Shown in pieces: positions 1 to 11,552 of a DNA stretch of 64,000 nt (position 1 is the stretch's first letter; every line of letters begins with the position of its first letter). The position numbers were made by a program, and so were the translations under genes. The stretch spans positions 42,239,501 through 42,303,500 of the forward strand of contig NC_073639.1 in the NCBI RefSeq assembly GCF_029407905.1. Reading direction: 5' to 3'. The notes under the pieces were generated by a model. The model was not told the origin of the DNA. It worked only from the letters and a program-made list of their open reading frames with translations, and searched no databases. This stretch comes from Bubalus kerabau (Eukaryota > Chordata > Mammalia > Artiodactyla > Bovidae).

Positions 1-20
1 ACCACTGAGCCACCAGGGAG
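1..20 (-). mobile_element. Bov-tA SINE, edge fragment
   Basis: The first 20 bases match the inverted tRNA-derived head of Bov-tA (accactgagccaccagggag). The rest of the element would lie upstream of the window. Confidence 0.55.
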
Positions 21-565
21 AACCTGAACCTCATTATTAATACTCCTTCTGCCTTGATTTCTATTTATGGGCCAGTTCCCTCTGCATAATGCAGAGTGAA
101 TCTGTCTACACAGAAGCTCTTGACTCAGTGTCCAACCAACATTCTCACAGAGATAGAATGTGGGGCTCTGAGTCATCTACCAGCACTTTGAATCAGAATT
201 CGGGAACATGAAGGGGTACAGAATGAGTACATTATTTCAAGTTGAAATGGGCATGCAACAGAGAGTTGGATGAAACAGTGGACCCTGCATTACCTTTCTG
301 GGTGCAGCAGACACAGAGATTATATCAGCAGCTTTTATTGTCAAGAGTGCCTTGTCTCCAGCAGTAGACATGTAATTTGTGACACCTATAATTGGTAATT
401 AATTGACTTTCATTGAAAGATTAAAACTCCATCCTATGGACTTCACATGGATAATAAAGGCTACACAGCATGTTTTATTATGATTTATTTTAAAATAATT
501 CATTTTAAATAAATTTAAATTATAATTTATTTTAAAATCCTTATGAACCTAAAACTCTAACATTA
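21..565. other. No gene or recognised repeat; AT-rich DNA
   Basis: There is no convincing coding frame or repeat family here. A stretch of A/T-only words occurs at about 475-535. Confidence 0.5.
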
Positions 566-1190
566 TTATTTTTGAATTTCTTATTGAAGTACAACATCCA
601 TGCAAAAAATTGTACCTATCAAGAGATAACATTTTTCCTCACTCACAATTGGCACACAGGTCAGGAATAGAACTAGCATTACTAGTAACAACCACAATCC
701 CTGTGGTGACTTTTCAGTATCTCCTGCTAAAGGATAAAAACTATGTGTAATTCTTATAACAGAGGTTAATTCTTCCAGTGTTTTTATCTTTATAATTATA
801 CAAAATATGTGCTTCAGCATCTGGCTTTTTTCCCTCAGCACCATATTTTCAAGTTATCCAAATTGTTGAGTGGCTGAAGTTAATTTATTTCCTTTGCCAA
901 GTAATTATGAATTGCATAAATATATATTGCAATCATTTATCCATTCTATTCTTAGTGACCATTGGGTAGTTTACAGTTTCTTGCTATTGGAAATAAGTGA
1001 ACATTCTAGTGCATGTCTTTGGTGGAAACAAATACATGCATCTGCTACAGAGTATTTTCCTAGGAGTGGAGTAAAGAGGTCACAAGAAATGCATATGTTG
1101 AGCTGTTGAACTGTAGTGCTTACTGCCAAGTCATTTTCAAAATTGATTTGTAATGAGATCCACTTATGCAAGATAGGTACCCTTGGTTAA
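566..1190 (-). mobile_element. Old L1M fragment (ORF2 C-terminal end)
   Basis: Read as an inverted L1, this segment matches the ORF2 C-terminal region of ancient mammalian L1. The order of recognisable words is right: the equivalents of 'attgaagtacaacatcc', then 'tttatccattctattctt', then 'cctaggagtggagtaaag', then 'aagtcattttcaaaattg'. It is very diverged and has no usable frame. The short open frames inside it are not genes. Confidence 0.6.
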
Positions 1191-1229
1191 TTATGTTCTT
1201 CAAATGCACTATATTCTCACTGATGCTTT

Positions 1230-1420
1230 TTTTCTGCTTGTTCTATCAGCTATTAAGAAAAGTGTGTTAGGTTGCACCATTATCTTTTAAGTTCTGTCAA
1301 CTTTTGCTTTACATAGATTATTCTTACAGATTTATAATAGCGATTCCTTCCTAGAGGATTGGTTCTTTATCATTATAGAATTTCTGTAATATCTCTAGCA
1401 TTCCTCTCTTTTAAATGTAT
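1230..1420 (-). mobile_element. Old L1M fragment (ORF2 5' region)
   Basis: The sequence resembles the inverted endonuclease part of L1M ORF2, with words such as 'gtcaacttttgctttac' and 'tctttatcattatagaat'. It is probably a further piece of the element at 566-1190, with the middle of ORF2 deleted. Confidence 0.45.
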
Positions 1421-2015
1421 GTCAGAAACTCAGCTATGTTCAAGAGAACTGGGCTGCCAGGTGTTGGAATATCCCACTAAGACAATAAGCCAACATGAAA
1501 TTAAAATTTAAGCCCTTAACTGCTTTCTGTTATTGTCTGTATAAGCAAAAAAGCCAAATCAGAGGAAGCATTGAGTCCTTCCCTCCCCCTTCTGTTCTAT
1601 TCCCCCACACAGAATAGTGCAGGTCGATAAGCACAGACATGAGGTTGCCTCACAGCAGATGAAACCCTAAACAAAGGGCTTCTGCAATTTTATGGGCCTG
1701 AAAGAAGGCTGGGAGATGGGGAAGGAGGCAGTCATAGAGAAGGGAAAAGACTGGTTACTGAGTGAAGAAGAGAAGCACCTTCCAGTATACCCCACTCCTG
1801 GAAAGACATTTAAGCAATGGCACTCGAAGAAAGCTTCCTCCAAAGACACCAAGTAAAGAAGACTCTACATGAAAACACCTTGGTTGGGATTGCAGTGGTG
1901 TGCAAGAGTAGGGCTGGCTAGGACATGCTGAGTCTTGACTGCAAGTCAGACCTGAGATGTATGTTGCAAGTCTGATATATGTAGGCCAACTCTCCCAGTA
2001 GAGACTGCCAGGTAT
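1421..2015. other. Unassigned non-coding segment
   Basis: This is somewhat more GC-rich than its neighbours and has no recognised repeat. The only minus-strand frame (1667-1852, 61 codons) shows no family resemblance. An old LTR is possible but I cannot name one. Confidence 0.35.
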
Positions 2016-2730
2016 CAGTTCAGTTCAGTTCAGTCGCTCAGTCGTGTCCAACTGTTTGCGACCCCATGAATCGCAGCACGCCAGGCCTCCCTGTCCATCA
2101 CCAACTCCTGGAGTTGACTCAGACTCACGTCCATCAAGTCAGTGATGCCATCCAGCCATCTCATCCTCTGTCGTCCCCTTTTCCTCCTGACCCCAACACC
2201 TCCCAGCATCAGTGGCTTTTCCAGTGAGTCAACTCTTTGCATGAGGTGGCCAAAGTACTGGAGTTTCAGCTTTAGCATCATTCCTTCCAAAGAAATCCCA
2301 GGGCTGATCTTCAGAATGGACTGGTTGGATCTCCTTGCAGTCCAAGGGACTCTCAAGAGTCTTCTCCAACACCACAGTTCAAAAGCATCAATTCTTTGGT
2401 GCTCAGCCTTCTTCACAGTCCAACTCTCACACCCATACATGACCACTGGAAAAACCATAGCCTTGACTAGCCAGACCTTTGTTGGTAAAGTAATGTCTCT
2501 GCTTTTGAATATGCTATCTGGGTTGGTCATAACTTTCCTTCCAAGGAGTAAGCGTCTTAATTTCATGGCTGCAGTCACCATCTGCAGTGATTTTGGAGCC
2601 CCCAAAAATAAAGTCCAACACTGTTTCCTCTGTTTCCCCATCTATTTCCCATGAAGTGATGGGACCAGATGCCATGATCTTCGTTTTCTGAATGTTGAGT
2701 TTTAAGCCAACTTTTTCACTCTCCTCTTTG
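2016..2730 (-). mobile_element. BovB LINE (RTE), 3' fragment
   Basis: A 5'-truncated BovB lies in reverse orientation. It opens with the inverted tail repeat (cagttcagttcagttcag). A minus-strand frame of 203 codons (2030-2641) encodes the C-terminal part of the BovB polyprotein, with recognisable MVFPVVMYGCESWT, LQYFGHLM and a final SWTRLSD next to the tail. The frame shifts near 2610, where the catalytic RT part would begin. No clean target-site duplication (TSD) is visible. Confidence 0.9.
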
Positions 2731-2838
2731 TAAATGCCTATGATCAGGCCTGAAACATTGCACATAGGGCTGGGCTCCTCAAGGATACATTGAGTTAATA
2801 CAGCTCCACAATGCTTTTTGGTTTTTGTGGGAGTTTTT

Positions 2839-3308
2839 GTTTATATTTATAACAAAGTACAGACCTGACTCCATATTGGATCTGTCCCTTTAGTGCTAAC
2901 CTGTGTGCTCTGTTGCCTGTGCTTAGTCCTGATGGCTCTGACCTTTGTGAAAGAATGTTGTCTAGAGACTGAAATATAGAGGAGAACCTGTTCTCCAGGC
3001 TCTAATCTTTAAATATATGAAACTTTTAACAGAATAACATTTGTCTTCCTGGATGTTTATAGGAACACCTTGAAATGACCTACATGGACACTTGCAAGAA
3101 CAAGGGATTCCAGCACCAAGAAATTTGCTACAGCTACCACAACCCCTCCCCTTTTAGTATAAAAGAAGCCTGAATTCTACCTCAGGAAAGATGGTTCTTC
3201 AGGACAAGAGTTCACAAAGCTTCTTGGTCTACTAGCTTCCCAAATAAAATCAATACTTCTTGCCCCACAAGTTCTCTCTTGATTTATTGTCCTGTCATGC
3301 AGGGAGTA
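2839..3308 (+). mobile_element. Solo-type ERV LTR, copy 1
   Basis: This is an LTR-like unit of about 470 bp with promoter and polyadenylation signals in the expected order: a TATA box (tataaaag) at 3158-3165 and AATAAA at 3243-3248. It aligns along its whole length with 58414-58908, including the words 'ggatctgtcccttta' and 'ccccttttagtata'. No internal retroviral sequence is attached, so it is probably a solo LTR. Family name is not certain; the signal spacing suits a class I ERV. Its 3' edge directly abuts a BovB fragment. Confidence 0.7.
3158..3165 (+). promoter_or_regulatory. LTR TATA box
   Basis: The motif tataaaag sits about 80 bp upstream of the LTR AATAAA, as expected for the U3/R boundary. 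The same word is conserved in the second copy at 58757-58764. Confidence 0.55.
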
Positions 3309-4312
3309 TGTGGATCACAACAAACTGGAAAATTCTTTAAAAGATGGGAATACCAGACCATCTGATCTGCCTCCTGAAAAACTTGTATGCAGATCAAGAA
3401 GCAAAGTTAGAACTAGACATGGAACAAAGGACTGGTTCAAAATTGGAAAAGGAGTACCTCAAGACTGTATATTGTCACCCTGCTTATTTAACTTATATGC
3501 AAAGTACATCATGCTAAATGCCAAGCTGAATGAAGCTCAGGCTGGAATCTAGATTCCAGGGGAAATATTAATAACCTCAGATACATAGATGGCACCACCC
3601 TAATGGGAGAAAATGAAAAGGAACTAAAGAGCCTCTTGAAGAGTGAAAAAGTTGGCTTAGAAACTCAACATTCAAAACACAGATCATGGCATCTGGTCCC
3701 ATCACTTCATGGCAAATAGTTGGGGAAAAATAGAAACAGTGACAAACTTTATTTTCCTGGGCTCCAAAATCACTGTAGATGGTGATTGTAGCTGTGAAAT
3801 TAAAAGACACTTGCTCTTGGAAAAAAAGCTATGACAAACCTAAAGAGCATATGAAAAAGCAGAGATATCACTTTTCCAACAAATTTCCATCTAGTCAGAG
3901 CTATGGTTTTTCCATTAATGATGTACAGATGTGAGAGTTGGGTCGTAAGTTAACTGAGTGCAGAAGAATAGATGCTTTTGATTTGTGGTTCTGCAGAAGA
4001 CTCTTGAGTCCCTTGGACAGCAAGCCGACCACAACAGTCAATTAATCGACCCTCAATATTCACTGATATTGAAGCTGAAACTCCAGTACTTTGGCCGCCT
4101 GATGTGAAGAGATGCCTTATTGGAAAAGACCCTTATGTTGGGAAATGTTGGGGGCAGGAGAAGAAGGGGGCAGCAGAGAGTGAGGTGGTTGGATAACATC
4201 GTCAACTAAATGGACATGACTTTGAGCAAACTCTGGGAGATGGTGAAGGACAGGGAATCCTGGTGTGCTGCAGTCCATGGGGTACACAGAAACTGACTGC
4301 GTGACTGAACAA
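3309..4312 (+). mobile_element. BovB LINE, decayed RT and 3' end
   Basis: This is an older plus-strand BovB fragment. An 80-codon frame (3310-3552) holds the RT segment around GKGVPQDCILSPCLFNLY. Past 3552 the sequence continues as BovB through equivalents of the YADD region (which reads YIDG-like here) and the C-terminal domain, with several frameshifts and stops. It ends in a degraded tail near 4312. Divergence from other copies in the window is clearly higher than for the 60-63 kb BovBs. Confidence 0.85.
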
Positions 4313-4874
4313 CCAAATACAAAGAGACAGGAGAACTTAGACTAGGTAATGTATTTATGTGGCATCGTCTCCCCTCAATTTACTTTCAATATTTCTGTGT
4401 CCTTATATTTGAAATATATCTCCTTTTCACTTCAGTTTTATAAGTCAAATCTGACATTGTCATTGAATTACTTGTAGTATTTAGTTGAATTATATCTTGC
4501 ATAACAACTGATGAATATATGTATATATATACATATATGTCAGTTCATATATATAAAGACATATGAATTGAGAAACATCTTGCAGTGAATCTTCTGTCAC
4601 GTTTATGCTCTTTATTTCAATTATAACTTTTATTGTTTCATTTTTATCTCTGTTAAACTATAGATTATACAGTGTTCTCTTGGAATCATGCTAGAGATTA
4701 CAATGTGTGTCCTTGACATATTGCAATCCAATACAACAATTAATATTATTAATTATCCCTTGAAGAAAATAGGTATTTTTTACCCTTACTGCTTTTATTA
4801 TTTATTCACCTTGTCTCTAGTATTCAGCACTTTCATTCTGCTGTACCTGGTGTGGTACTTTTTTGCAGGTATTC
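4313..4874. other. AT-rich non-coding DNA with TA-rich patch
   Basis: An imperfect (TA)n tract lies at about 4514-4555. The 63-codon frame at 4688-4879 runs into the SINE and shows no family features. Confidence 0.5.
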
Positions 4875-4888
4875 ACTAGGTGTTTATT

Positions 4889-5162
4889 CGGAGAAGGCAA
4901 TGGCACCCCACTCCAGTACTCTTGCCTGGAGAATCCCATGGATGGAGGAGCCTGGTGGGCTGCAGTCCATGGGGTCGCGAAGAGTCAGACACGACTGAGA
5001 GACTTCACTTTCACTTTTCACTTTCATGCATTGGAGAAGGAAATGGCAACCCACTCCAGTGTTCTTGCCTGGAGAAGCCCAGGGACTGGGGAGCCTGGTA
5101 GGCTGCCATCTCTGGGGTCGCACAGAGTCAGACACAACTGGAGCGACTTAACAGCAGCAGCA
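4889..5162 (+). mobile_element. Bov-A2 SINE
   Basis: A full dimeric Bov-A2 starts at ggagaaggcaatggcacc and ends in an AGC-rich tail. It is flanked by a 14-bp TSD with one mismatch: actaggtgtttatt (4875-4888) and actacgtgtttatt (5163-5176). Frames crossing it on both strands are artefacts. Confidence 0.95.
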
Positions 5163-5176
5163 ACTACGTGTTTATT

Positions 5177-5548
5177 ATGCTTCTTGAATTTGTATAAGTT
5201 GCCTCCATTTTGAAAAATGCTTGGTTGCTATTGAGTATTGTTTCTGCACTTTTCATTGTCTCTTCTCACATTCCAAGAATATTAGGCTTTTCTGCTCTCT
5301 TACATATGTCTCTCCCTGTCTCTCTTTCTCTCTCTCTCCCACTCTCTCTCTTGTTTTTTAGGATGTGACTCTCTTTTCATTCCCACATAATAATGTTACA
5401 TGTCACATTTTCTAATAGCCTGTCTTACAGTGCAATAATAAATCTTCTGTTATATCTAATGTGTTCTTAATGTTTTAATTGGATGTCAATGTTATATATT
5501 ATAATTATAATTTCTAGAACTTTCTGTTAGCTACATGTGTAGTTTTTG
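5177..5548. other. Non-coding; (TC)n-rich tract at about 5308-5352
   Basis: Apart from the impure TC/CT microsatellite, nothing is recognisable. Confidence 0.5.
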
Positions 5549-5549
5549 G

Positions 5550-5672
5550 GGCTTCCCTGATAGCTTAGTTGGTAAAGAATCTGCCTGCAGTACAGGAGAC
5601 CCCAGTTCAATTCCTTGATGAAGAAGATCTGCTGGAAAAGGGATAGGTTACCCATTTCAGTATTCTTGAGCT
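5550..5672 (+). mobile_element. Bov-tA SINE, 3'-truncated
   Basis: The tRNA-like head (gcttccctgatagcttag) with box A and B remnants is followed by a short diverged body that stops near 5672. Confidence 0.75.
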
Positions 5673-5822
5673 TCCAATTCATTAAGCAATTATCCAGTTA
5701 GCAAATATAATTATAGATTGTAAATCTTTCAATTTTCTAAAATTCTACATTTTTCTGCTATTTTCTCTATCCTTTTCTACATATAATGATTATGTTACTC
5801 ACAATTCTCTTACAGTCCTAAT

Positions 5823-6365
5823 TGTTGTTCAGTTGCTAAGTTGTGTCCAACTCTTTGCAACCCCAGGTACTGCAGCATGCCAGGCTTCCCTGTCCTTCAC
5901 TGTCTCCCAGAGTTTGCTCAAACTCATGTTCATTGAGTCGGTGATGCGATCCAACCATTTCAACTTCTGCCATCTCCTTCTTCTCCTGCTCTCAATCTTT
6001 CCAGCATCATGGTCTTTTCCAGTGTGTTGACTCTTCTCATCAGGTGGCAGAAATATTGCAGTTTCAGCTTTAACATCAGTCCTTCCAATGAATATTCAAG
6101 CCTGATTGCCTTTAGGATCAACTGATTTGAGCTTTTTGCTGTTCAAGAGCCTCTCAAGAGTCTTTTCCAGCTCCACAGTTCAAAAACATTGATTCTTCAG
6201 CACTCAACCTTCTCTATGGTCCAACTCTCACATTTGTACATGACTACTGGAAAAATTATAGCTTTGACTATCTGGATTTTTGTTTGCAAAGTAGTGTCTC
6301 TGTTTTTTAATACACTGTCATCACCCCCACCCCCACCAAAGAGCAAGCTTCTTTCAATTTTGTGC
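5823..6365 (-). mobile_element. BovB LINE, old 3' fragment
   Basis: The inverted BovB 3' region is recognisable through the tail, the C-terminal codons and the segment equivalent to 'aaagtaatgtctctgc' (6288-6304). A C-rich run (cacccccacccccacc) around 6327-6343 replaces normal sequence. It is heavily diverged with no long frame. Confidence 0.8.
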
Positions 6366-6499
6366 TAATTTCAAAGTCTAGATCCTTTGTGAAATGCTTT
6401 ATATTGTCTGTTTATACCCTTAATTAAAAAAATATCAGATTCCTCTGTCATTTGGCAAGTCTGGCAGTTTTATTACATTGAAATAATTGTTTATACATG

Positions 6500-6712
6500 T
6501 TGTGTGTATGCATACTCAGTTGTGTCAGACTCTTTGTGACCCTAGGGACTGTATTTTGCCGGGATCCTCTGTCCATGACATTTTCCAGGCAAGAATACTG
6601 GAGTGGGTTGCCATTTCCTACTCCAGGAAATCCTCTTGACCCAAGGATTGAACCCGTGATTCCTGTGTCTCCTGCATTGCGTGTGTTTTCTTAACCACTA
6701 GGTTGTGGGGAC
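6500..6712 (-). mobile_element. Bov-tA SINE
   Basis: A complete but diverged inverted Bov-tA contains the core words aggcaagaatactggagt and gattgaacccgtgattcc. The inverted tRNA head ends near 6712. Confidence 0.85.
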
Positions 6713-8200
6713 TGAAATGATAACCTTTGTCTTTACTTGGCTGACTCTTCTGTTAGGCAGATAATGTGGTTTCTGAGCTCTGTGATACAATTACGGACTT
6801 TGTTAAGTCAAGTCTAGGCTTCAGTTTTTGCCAGAATTCAACAACTTTACTAAGGGAAAAACTACTAACGTCCAAGAAGTTTCCTGATTTTTTTTTTTTT
6901 TTTTTTCCGAAACTCTTCTGATCTCTCCTTCCCTCCATTGTATATATTTGATTTTATGCTCAGATCCTTTACTCCCTGCCCACATACAAATCAGAAAATG
7001 ACCCCAGGGTAAAGTGGCTGTAAAAATCTGATTACTTCTATGAGATTCTTTAGTTTTATAGCACTTATAGTCCCAATCACAGCACTTTTGTTATCAGTTA
7101 GAGCCAATATATTCTCTATTTGGGGGGGCATTCTTAATTATTATTGACCAGAGTACTTGAATGCCACAAACCATTTAATCTCACTTGTAAATTAAAGTTC
7201 TTATCTAGGGGGCTTTATGGAGTCAATGTTTAGAGCACCCTCTTATTCCATTAAAATTCAGGATTTAGCTGGCTGGTTTGGAGGATTCAAATCACTGTAT
7301 TTTAAAATAATAATTCCTGTGATGCTCATCACAGATGTAGTTGATTCACTTACCTTTAAAATCTAAAATCTAAACTTTGACATAGATCTAATTCAGTTTA
7401 TAGATCTAGTTTCACAGAAAAAAATGAGATTAAAATACAATAGAGTTTTAAATCCCTTTGCCCAATTTTGCTTTCCACATCACAATAAGCAAAAGTTATG
7501 ACTAAGCAGCCCAACATTAAACTGAAAACTCTGATCTTAACAAGACAGTCTCTTCTAGATAAAGGTTAATCTTATTACATTTCATTTTTAAGCAACAGCA
7601 CCATTACTTTTAGAACTTTAACATCTGAGAAGGTATCAGGATATGGACAGATCTTTCAATAATTTTAGTATTGTTATTTTATTTGCAACTTCTTGATATA
7701 TCTACTGCCTTTACTTATGTATTTCTGGTTAAGTTAACTTCTAAAATTTTATGATTTTGTCTGAAAATCAAAAACAAAATTTACATTTATTATAATAATG
7801 GTAACATCTGATGTTACCCTTAACTACAGATACAATAAAAATGTTAATTTGTGTACTTTCCATGACAATTTATTTAAATATTTCTGATCAGTGAACAAAT
7901 TGTATAATTCTGGGTGCTGATACCCTAGGTATGGATTGCTTTTAATCTTTCTGCTTTACATTTATGACATGACATTTCTTGGAACACACAATGTGTTTCT
8001 GATTGTAAATAAAAGTTTAACTTCTTGCTGACTTTATGGGGCCATAATGTGCTATCCATTATTATTTGGAACTAAAATCTATCTTATTCTCAACCCCTTG
8101 GCATGGAGGCTAGGAGTATTCTGCCTTGCTTTACCACATTCTTTCTCTCTCCTTGTCTTTCCCTCTCTTTGTTAACTAGTCATTCTCTTCACATTGTTAC
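6713..8200. other. Unique AT-rich DNA
   Basis: The segment contains a T-homopolymer of about 19 bases around 6889-6907 and no recognised repeat or credible coding frame. Confidence 0.5.
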
Positions 8201-9530
8201 AATTCAGGCTACATTTTCCTCCAAATTGTATTAATCACAAGAAAATGTAACAGGAAAAATGATTCATTACAAACTATTAGTGGAAGTGATGTCAGAAATA
8301 TTGAAGAATGAAACCAAGTGGGGCCCTTTGGGGCTCCCAGGCATAGAGTCTTTTCTGTCCCCCATTTCTTGTAGGCAAGGCTCCAGCCTCCTTGACCTTT
8401 CCTGAATTCCAAAGGATGGATTCAAACAGTTGCTGATTAAAGGAGAAGCAGTGAAGAAACCACCTGAGACAAAATTAAAGGAATCAGAGAATCTCATCAA
8501 GACTAGGAGACTGACTACTTGACCCAAGATTAATGGAATGCAAGCCCTGCTCACACTCTAATATTATCAGAGACCCTTTTGACCCACTGTTAAAAAACCT
8601 CTCATCAAATTCTGTAGGATTCAGACACATAGTTTCTTGAAGCAGAAGCCTGATTTGTCTCCCTTTGCCTGGAAAAGTAACAAAGATATCCTTTTCACTT
8701 CATTCAAAACTCTGTTTCCAAGATTTGGTTTTATAACAGTGTACAGAGAGACACAACTTTTGGTAGCAAGAATAGGAAACACTACACTCTCCTTCAACCA
8801 TGGAGATTAAATTTTGTGATTCAGCTGATTCAACAGCAACTTGTGGACCAAAATCCTTTGTGAGAAATCTATGAAACAGTTAAGAGACTCTTGCACCTCA
8901 GGCAAGCATGAAAACAGCTGCATCAAAGCCAGTAGGAAAAATTCATGGCAGTAAAACTTGCCAGAGCTCTTCAGCTGGCTCAGTGCCAACATAATCAATA
9001 AGGCAGAAACCCAGTTCTCAGCATCTCCCTGGGGAGGGAAAGAGAAGACGTAAACATAAGTCTAACATTCAGACTTTTCTGGAAGTTTCCCAAGGGATCA
9101 GTTTCTATCTTGCTTGAATATAAATGCTCACAGGTAAAGGTGCCAGTCAGGGGCCAATAAGAAAAAAGATGACAGCTTGAACTATCATACACTGAGTCAC
9201 CATTATCCCTCCTGCTGCTCAGTGCAGATCCCAAGGAAGAAAGCCTCAGGCTGAATGAAGCATGCCTGTAAGCAATTGTTCAGCTTCACGGAGCGCTGCC
9301 AAGGAGCTAGTTTCTGGCTCTTCTGTTTCAGAGTGCTGACAAGATTTGAGTATGTGCTGATAGTAGAATAGGCTGACATACTGTACACGCTTCAGAACAT
9401 ACAACAACAACAAAGCTAGGCCACTTATGTTGCTCCAAGGAAACCAATGTACAGCAGCTAGAAACTGATACAGATTGGTTGCTTCTCCCATAGACAAAAA
9501 AGAGAAGAATGAAGCACCCATCATTCCAGC
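8200..9530 (-). other. Protein-like minus-strand frames of unknown origin
   Basis: Several minus-strand frames follow one another here: 9524-9246 (92 codons, hydrophobic, with ISGLALLLLYVLKR), 9234-8995 (79 codons), and 8998-8807 (63 codons; the frame is open further upstream without a Met, and contains FFLLALMQLFSCL). None is long and frames change between them, so a functional gene is unlikely. The composition suggests either a decayed retrocopy or an old retroelement. I do not recognise the product. Near 8620-8770 a plus-strand LTR/primer-binding-like stretch (cttttggtagcaagaatagg) gives an alternative explanation. Confidence 0.25.
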
Positions 9531-9539
9531 TATGGGTGA

Positions 9540-9930
9540 CTGCCCAGGCGACTGCTTTTATTTTATTTATGTTGTTTTCTTTTTTTTTCTCTCACCAGAC
9601 TCAGAGCACTGATGGATCCAGGCATGCTTTAGATATCTGGGCCTTCTGGGAACAAAATGTGCTGGGAGTTTTTAGGTAGCTCCAGAGAACATGCAGTTCT
9701 GCACATAGACATCAAAGAGAGCAGGAGATATAGGGTTCTTGGGAAAAAAAAAAAAAAAAAAAAAAAACTAACAAAACTTCTCCAGTCAGGAATTTACAGG
9801 TAAAACTGCAAGGAAGACAAATACATAGAAAAATGGGGGACATCCTCACATTTCTGGTGAATATCTTCCCTATTAAAAATACCCAGCAAACCTGGAAACT
9901 GTAGCTGTTTTTTGTTTGTTTGTTTGTTTT
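9540..9930. repeat. Non-coding with A24 homopolymer (9744-9767)
   Basis: A run of 24 A residues could be the tail of a plus-strand retrocopy ending there, but I found no matching TSD. A (GTTT)n-like patch lies at about 9913-9930. Confidence 0.45.
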
Positions 9931-10462
9931 TTAAATGTTCAGTTCCCAACACAAAGTAACAGGGCACACAAATAAAGATGGAAACTTAAAGGAACAAAAT
10001 AAATCATCAGAAACTGACCATAAAGAAGCAGAAGTATATGCATTACCTGGAAAATAATTAAAAATAACTGTCATCAAGATGTTCAAAGAACTCAGAAAAA
10101 TTATGCAGGAACTAAATGAGAATATCAACAAATAGATAAAAATAATAAATATAGCTGAACAGATTTTTGTGTAGGTAAAGAAATAACTGAATTGAAAAAA
10201 TTCACTAGGGGAATTAAACAGTAGACTTGATCAAGCCAAAGAATCATCAAATTAAAATATAAACCACCTGAAATTATTAATCAGAGGAAGAAAAAAGAAT
10301 AAAAAAGAATGAAGAGCGCCAAAGAGACTTACAAGCAAGCAAACCATTATGCACATTATAGGAGCCCCAGAATAAAGTGAGAGAGAAAGTGGCAGAAAGT
10401 TTAATTGTGGCTGAAAACTTCCTAGATCTGTCAAATGAAATGAACATCCAGATTCGAGAAGC

Positions 10463-10690
10463 CTGTGTGTGCATGCTAAGTCACTTCAGTCATGTCCGTC
10501 TTTTTGCGACCCTATGGACTATAGCCCGCCATTATCCTCTGTCCATAGTACCCTGCAGGCAAGAATACTGGAGTGGGCTGCAGTGCTCTCCTCCAGGGAT
10601 CTTCCTGACCCAGGGATCAAACCCTCATCTCTGACATCTCCTTCATTGGGAGGTGGGTTTTTTTTTACCACTAGCACCACTTGGGAAGCC
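10463..10690 (-). mobile_element. Bov-tA SINE in L1M
   Basis: Inverted Bov-tA with the core caggcaagaatactggagtg and a T9 interruption (about 10660-10668) next to the inverted box region. It ends in cacttgggaagcc. It splits the L1M between 'cagattcgagaagc' and 'caagaaacccaatag'. Confidence 0.9.
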
Positions 10691-10705
10691 CTCAAGAAAC
10701 CCAAT

Positions 10706-10953
10706 GCTTCTGCTGCTCAGTCGCTTCAGTAGACCCCAGAGATGGCAGCCCACCAGGCTCCCCTGTCCCTGGGATTCTCCAGGCAAGAACACTGAAGTGG
10801 GTCCCATTTCCTTCTCCAATTCATAAAAGTGAAAGTGAAGTCGCTCAGTCGTGTCCAACTCTTAGCGACCCTATGGACTGCAGCCCACCAGGCTCCTCCG
10901 CCCATGGGATTTTCCAGGCAAGAGTACTAGAGTCGGGTGCCATTGCCTTCTCC
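10706..10953 (-). mobile_element. Bov-A2 SINE with 13-bp TSD
   Basis: Inverted Bov-A2 dimer, both monomers present. It is flanked by perfect caagaaacccaat duplications at 10693-10705 and 10954-10966. It inserted just beside the Bov-tA at 10463-10690. Confidence 0.95.
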
Positions 10954-11552
10954 CAAGAAACCCAATAGAGCCCAGTTATTGTGAACCTAAGGAAGAATAC
11001 ACTTAGGTACATTGTAATCAGTTTATCAAAAGTCGAAGAACAAAAAATAAATTTTGAAAGCAGCAAGAAAAAACAACTCATCATAAATAAGGGTGTCCTC
11101 ATAAAAACTGTCAGTGGAATAGAAGGAAATTATTTCAATATAATAAAAGTGATTCATGAAATCCCTACAGTTAATATTTTATTCAACTGGGAAAAATTAA
11201 AAGCTTTCCCACTAAGACAAGAAATGCCACGAATGGCTACTTTGCCACTTTTATTTAATATCAGTATTAGAAGTTCTAGCTAGAGCAGTTAGGCAAGAAA
11301 AAGGAATTAAAGATATACAAATTTGAAAGAAAGATTATTTATCTCTGTTAACAGATGAAACCGTCTTATAAGTTAAACAAGGAAACCAATTTAAAAAACA
11401 CAATAAAGAGAACCAATAAAATATCAGCAAATTGGCAGGATAAAAACTCATTGTACAAAGTTATATGCATTTCCATACACAAACAATGAGCAATCCAAAA
11501 AGGAAATTAAGAAAACAATCTAATTTATGATAATGCCACTGCATTATTTCTG

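Larger units (their letters stand above)
9931..11552 (+). mobile_element. Old L1M, ORF1-to-RT remnants, interrupted
   Basis: Plus-strand L1M sequence is recognisable in order. The 5'/ORF1 region includes 'gctgaaaacttcctagatct' and 'gaaagcagcaagaaaaaa'. It then jumps to the RT portion (11240-11290, 'agttctagctagagcagtt') and on to 'caaacaatgagcaatcc' (11480-11496). The jump means the start of ORF2 is deleted. Two SINEs (10463-10690 and 10706-10953) interrupt it. The 100-codon frame at 10981-11283 is an artefact of this element. Confidence 0.7.
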
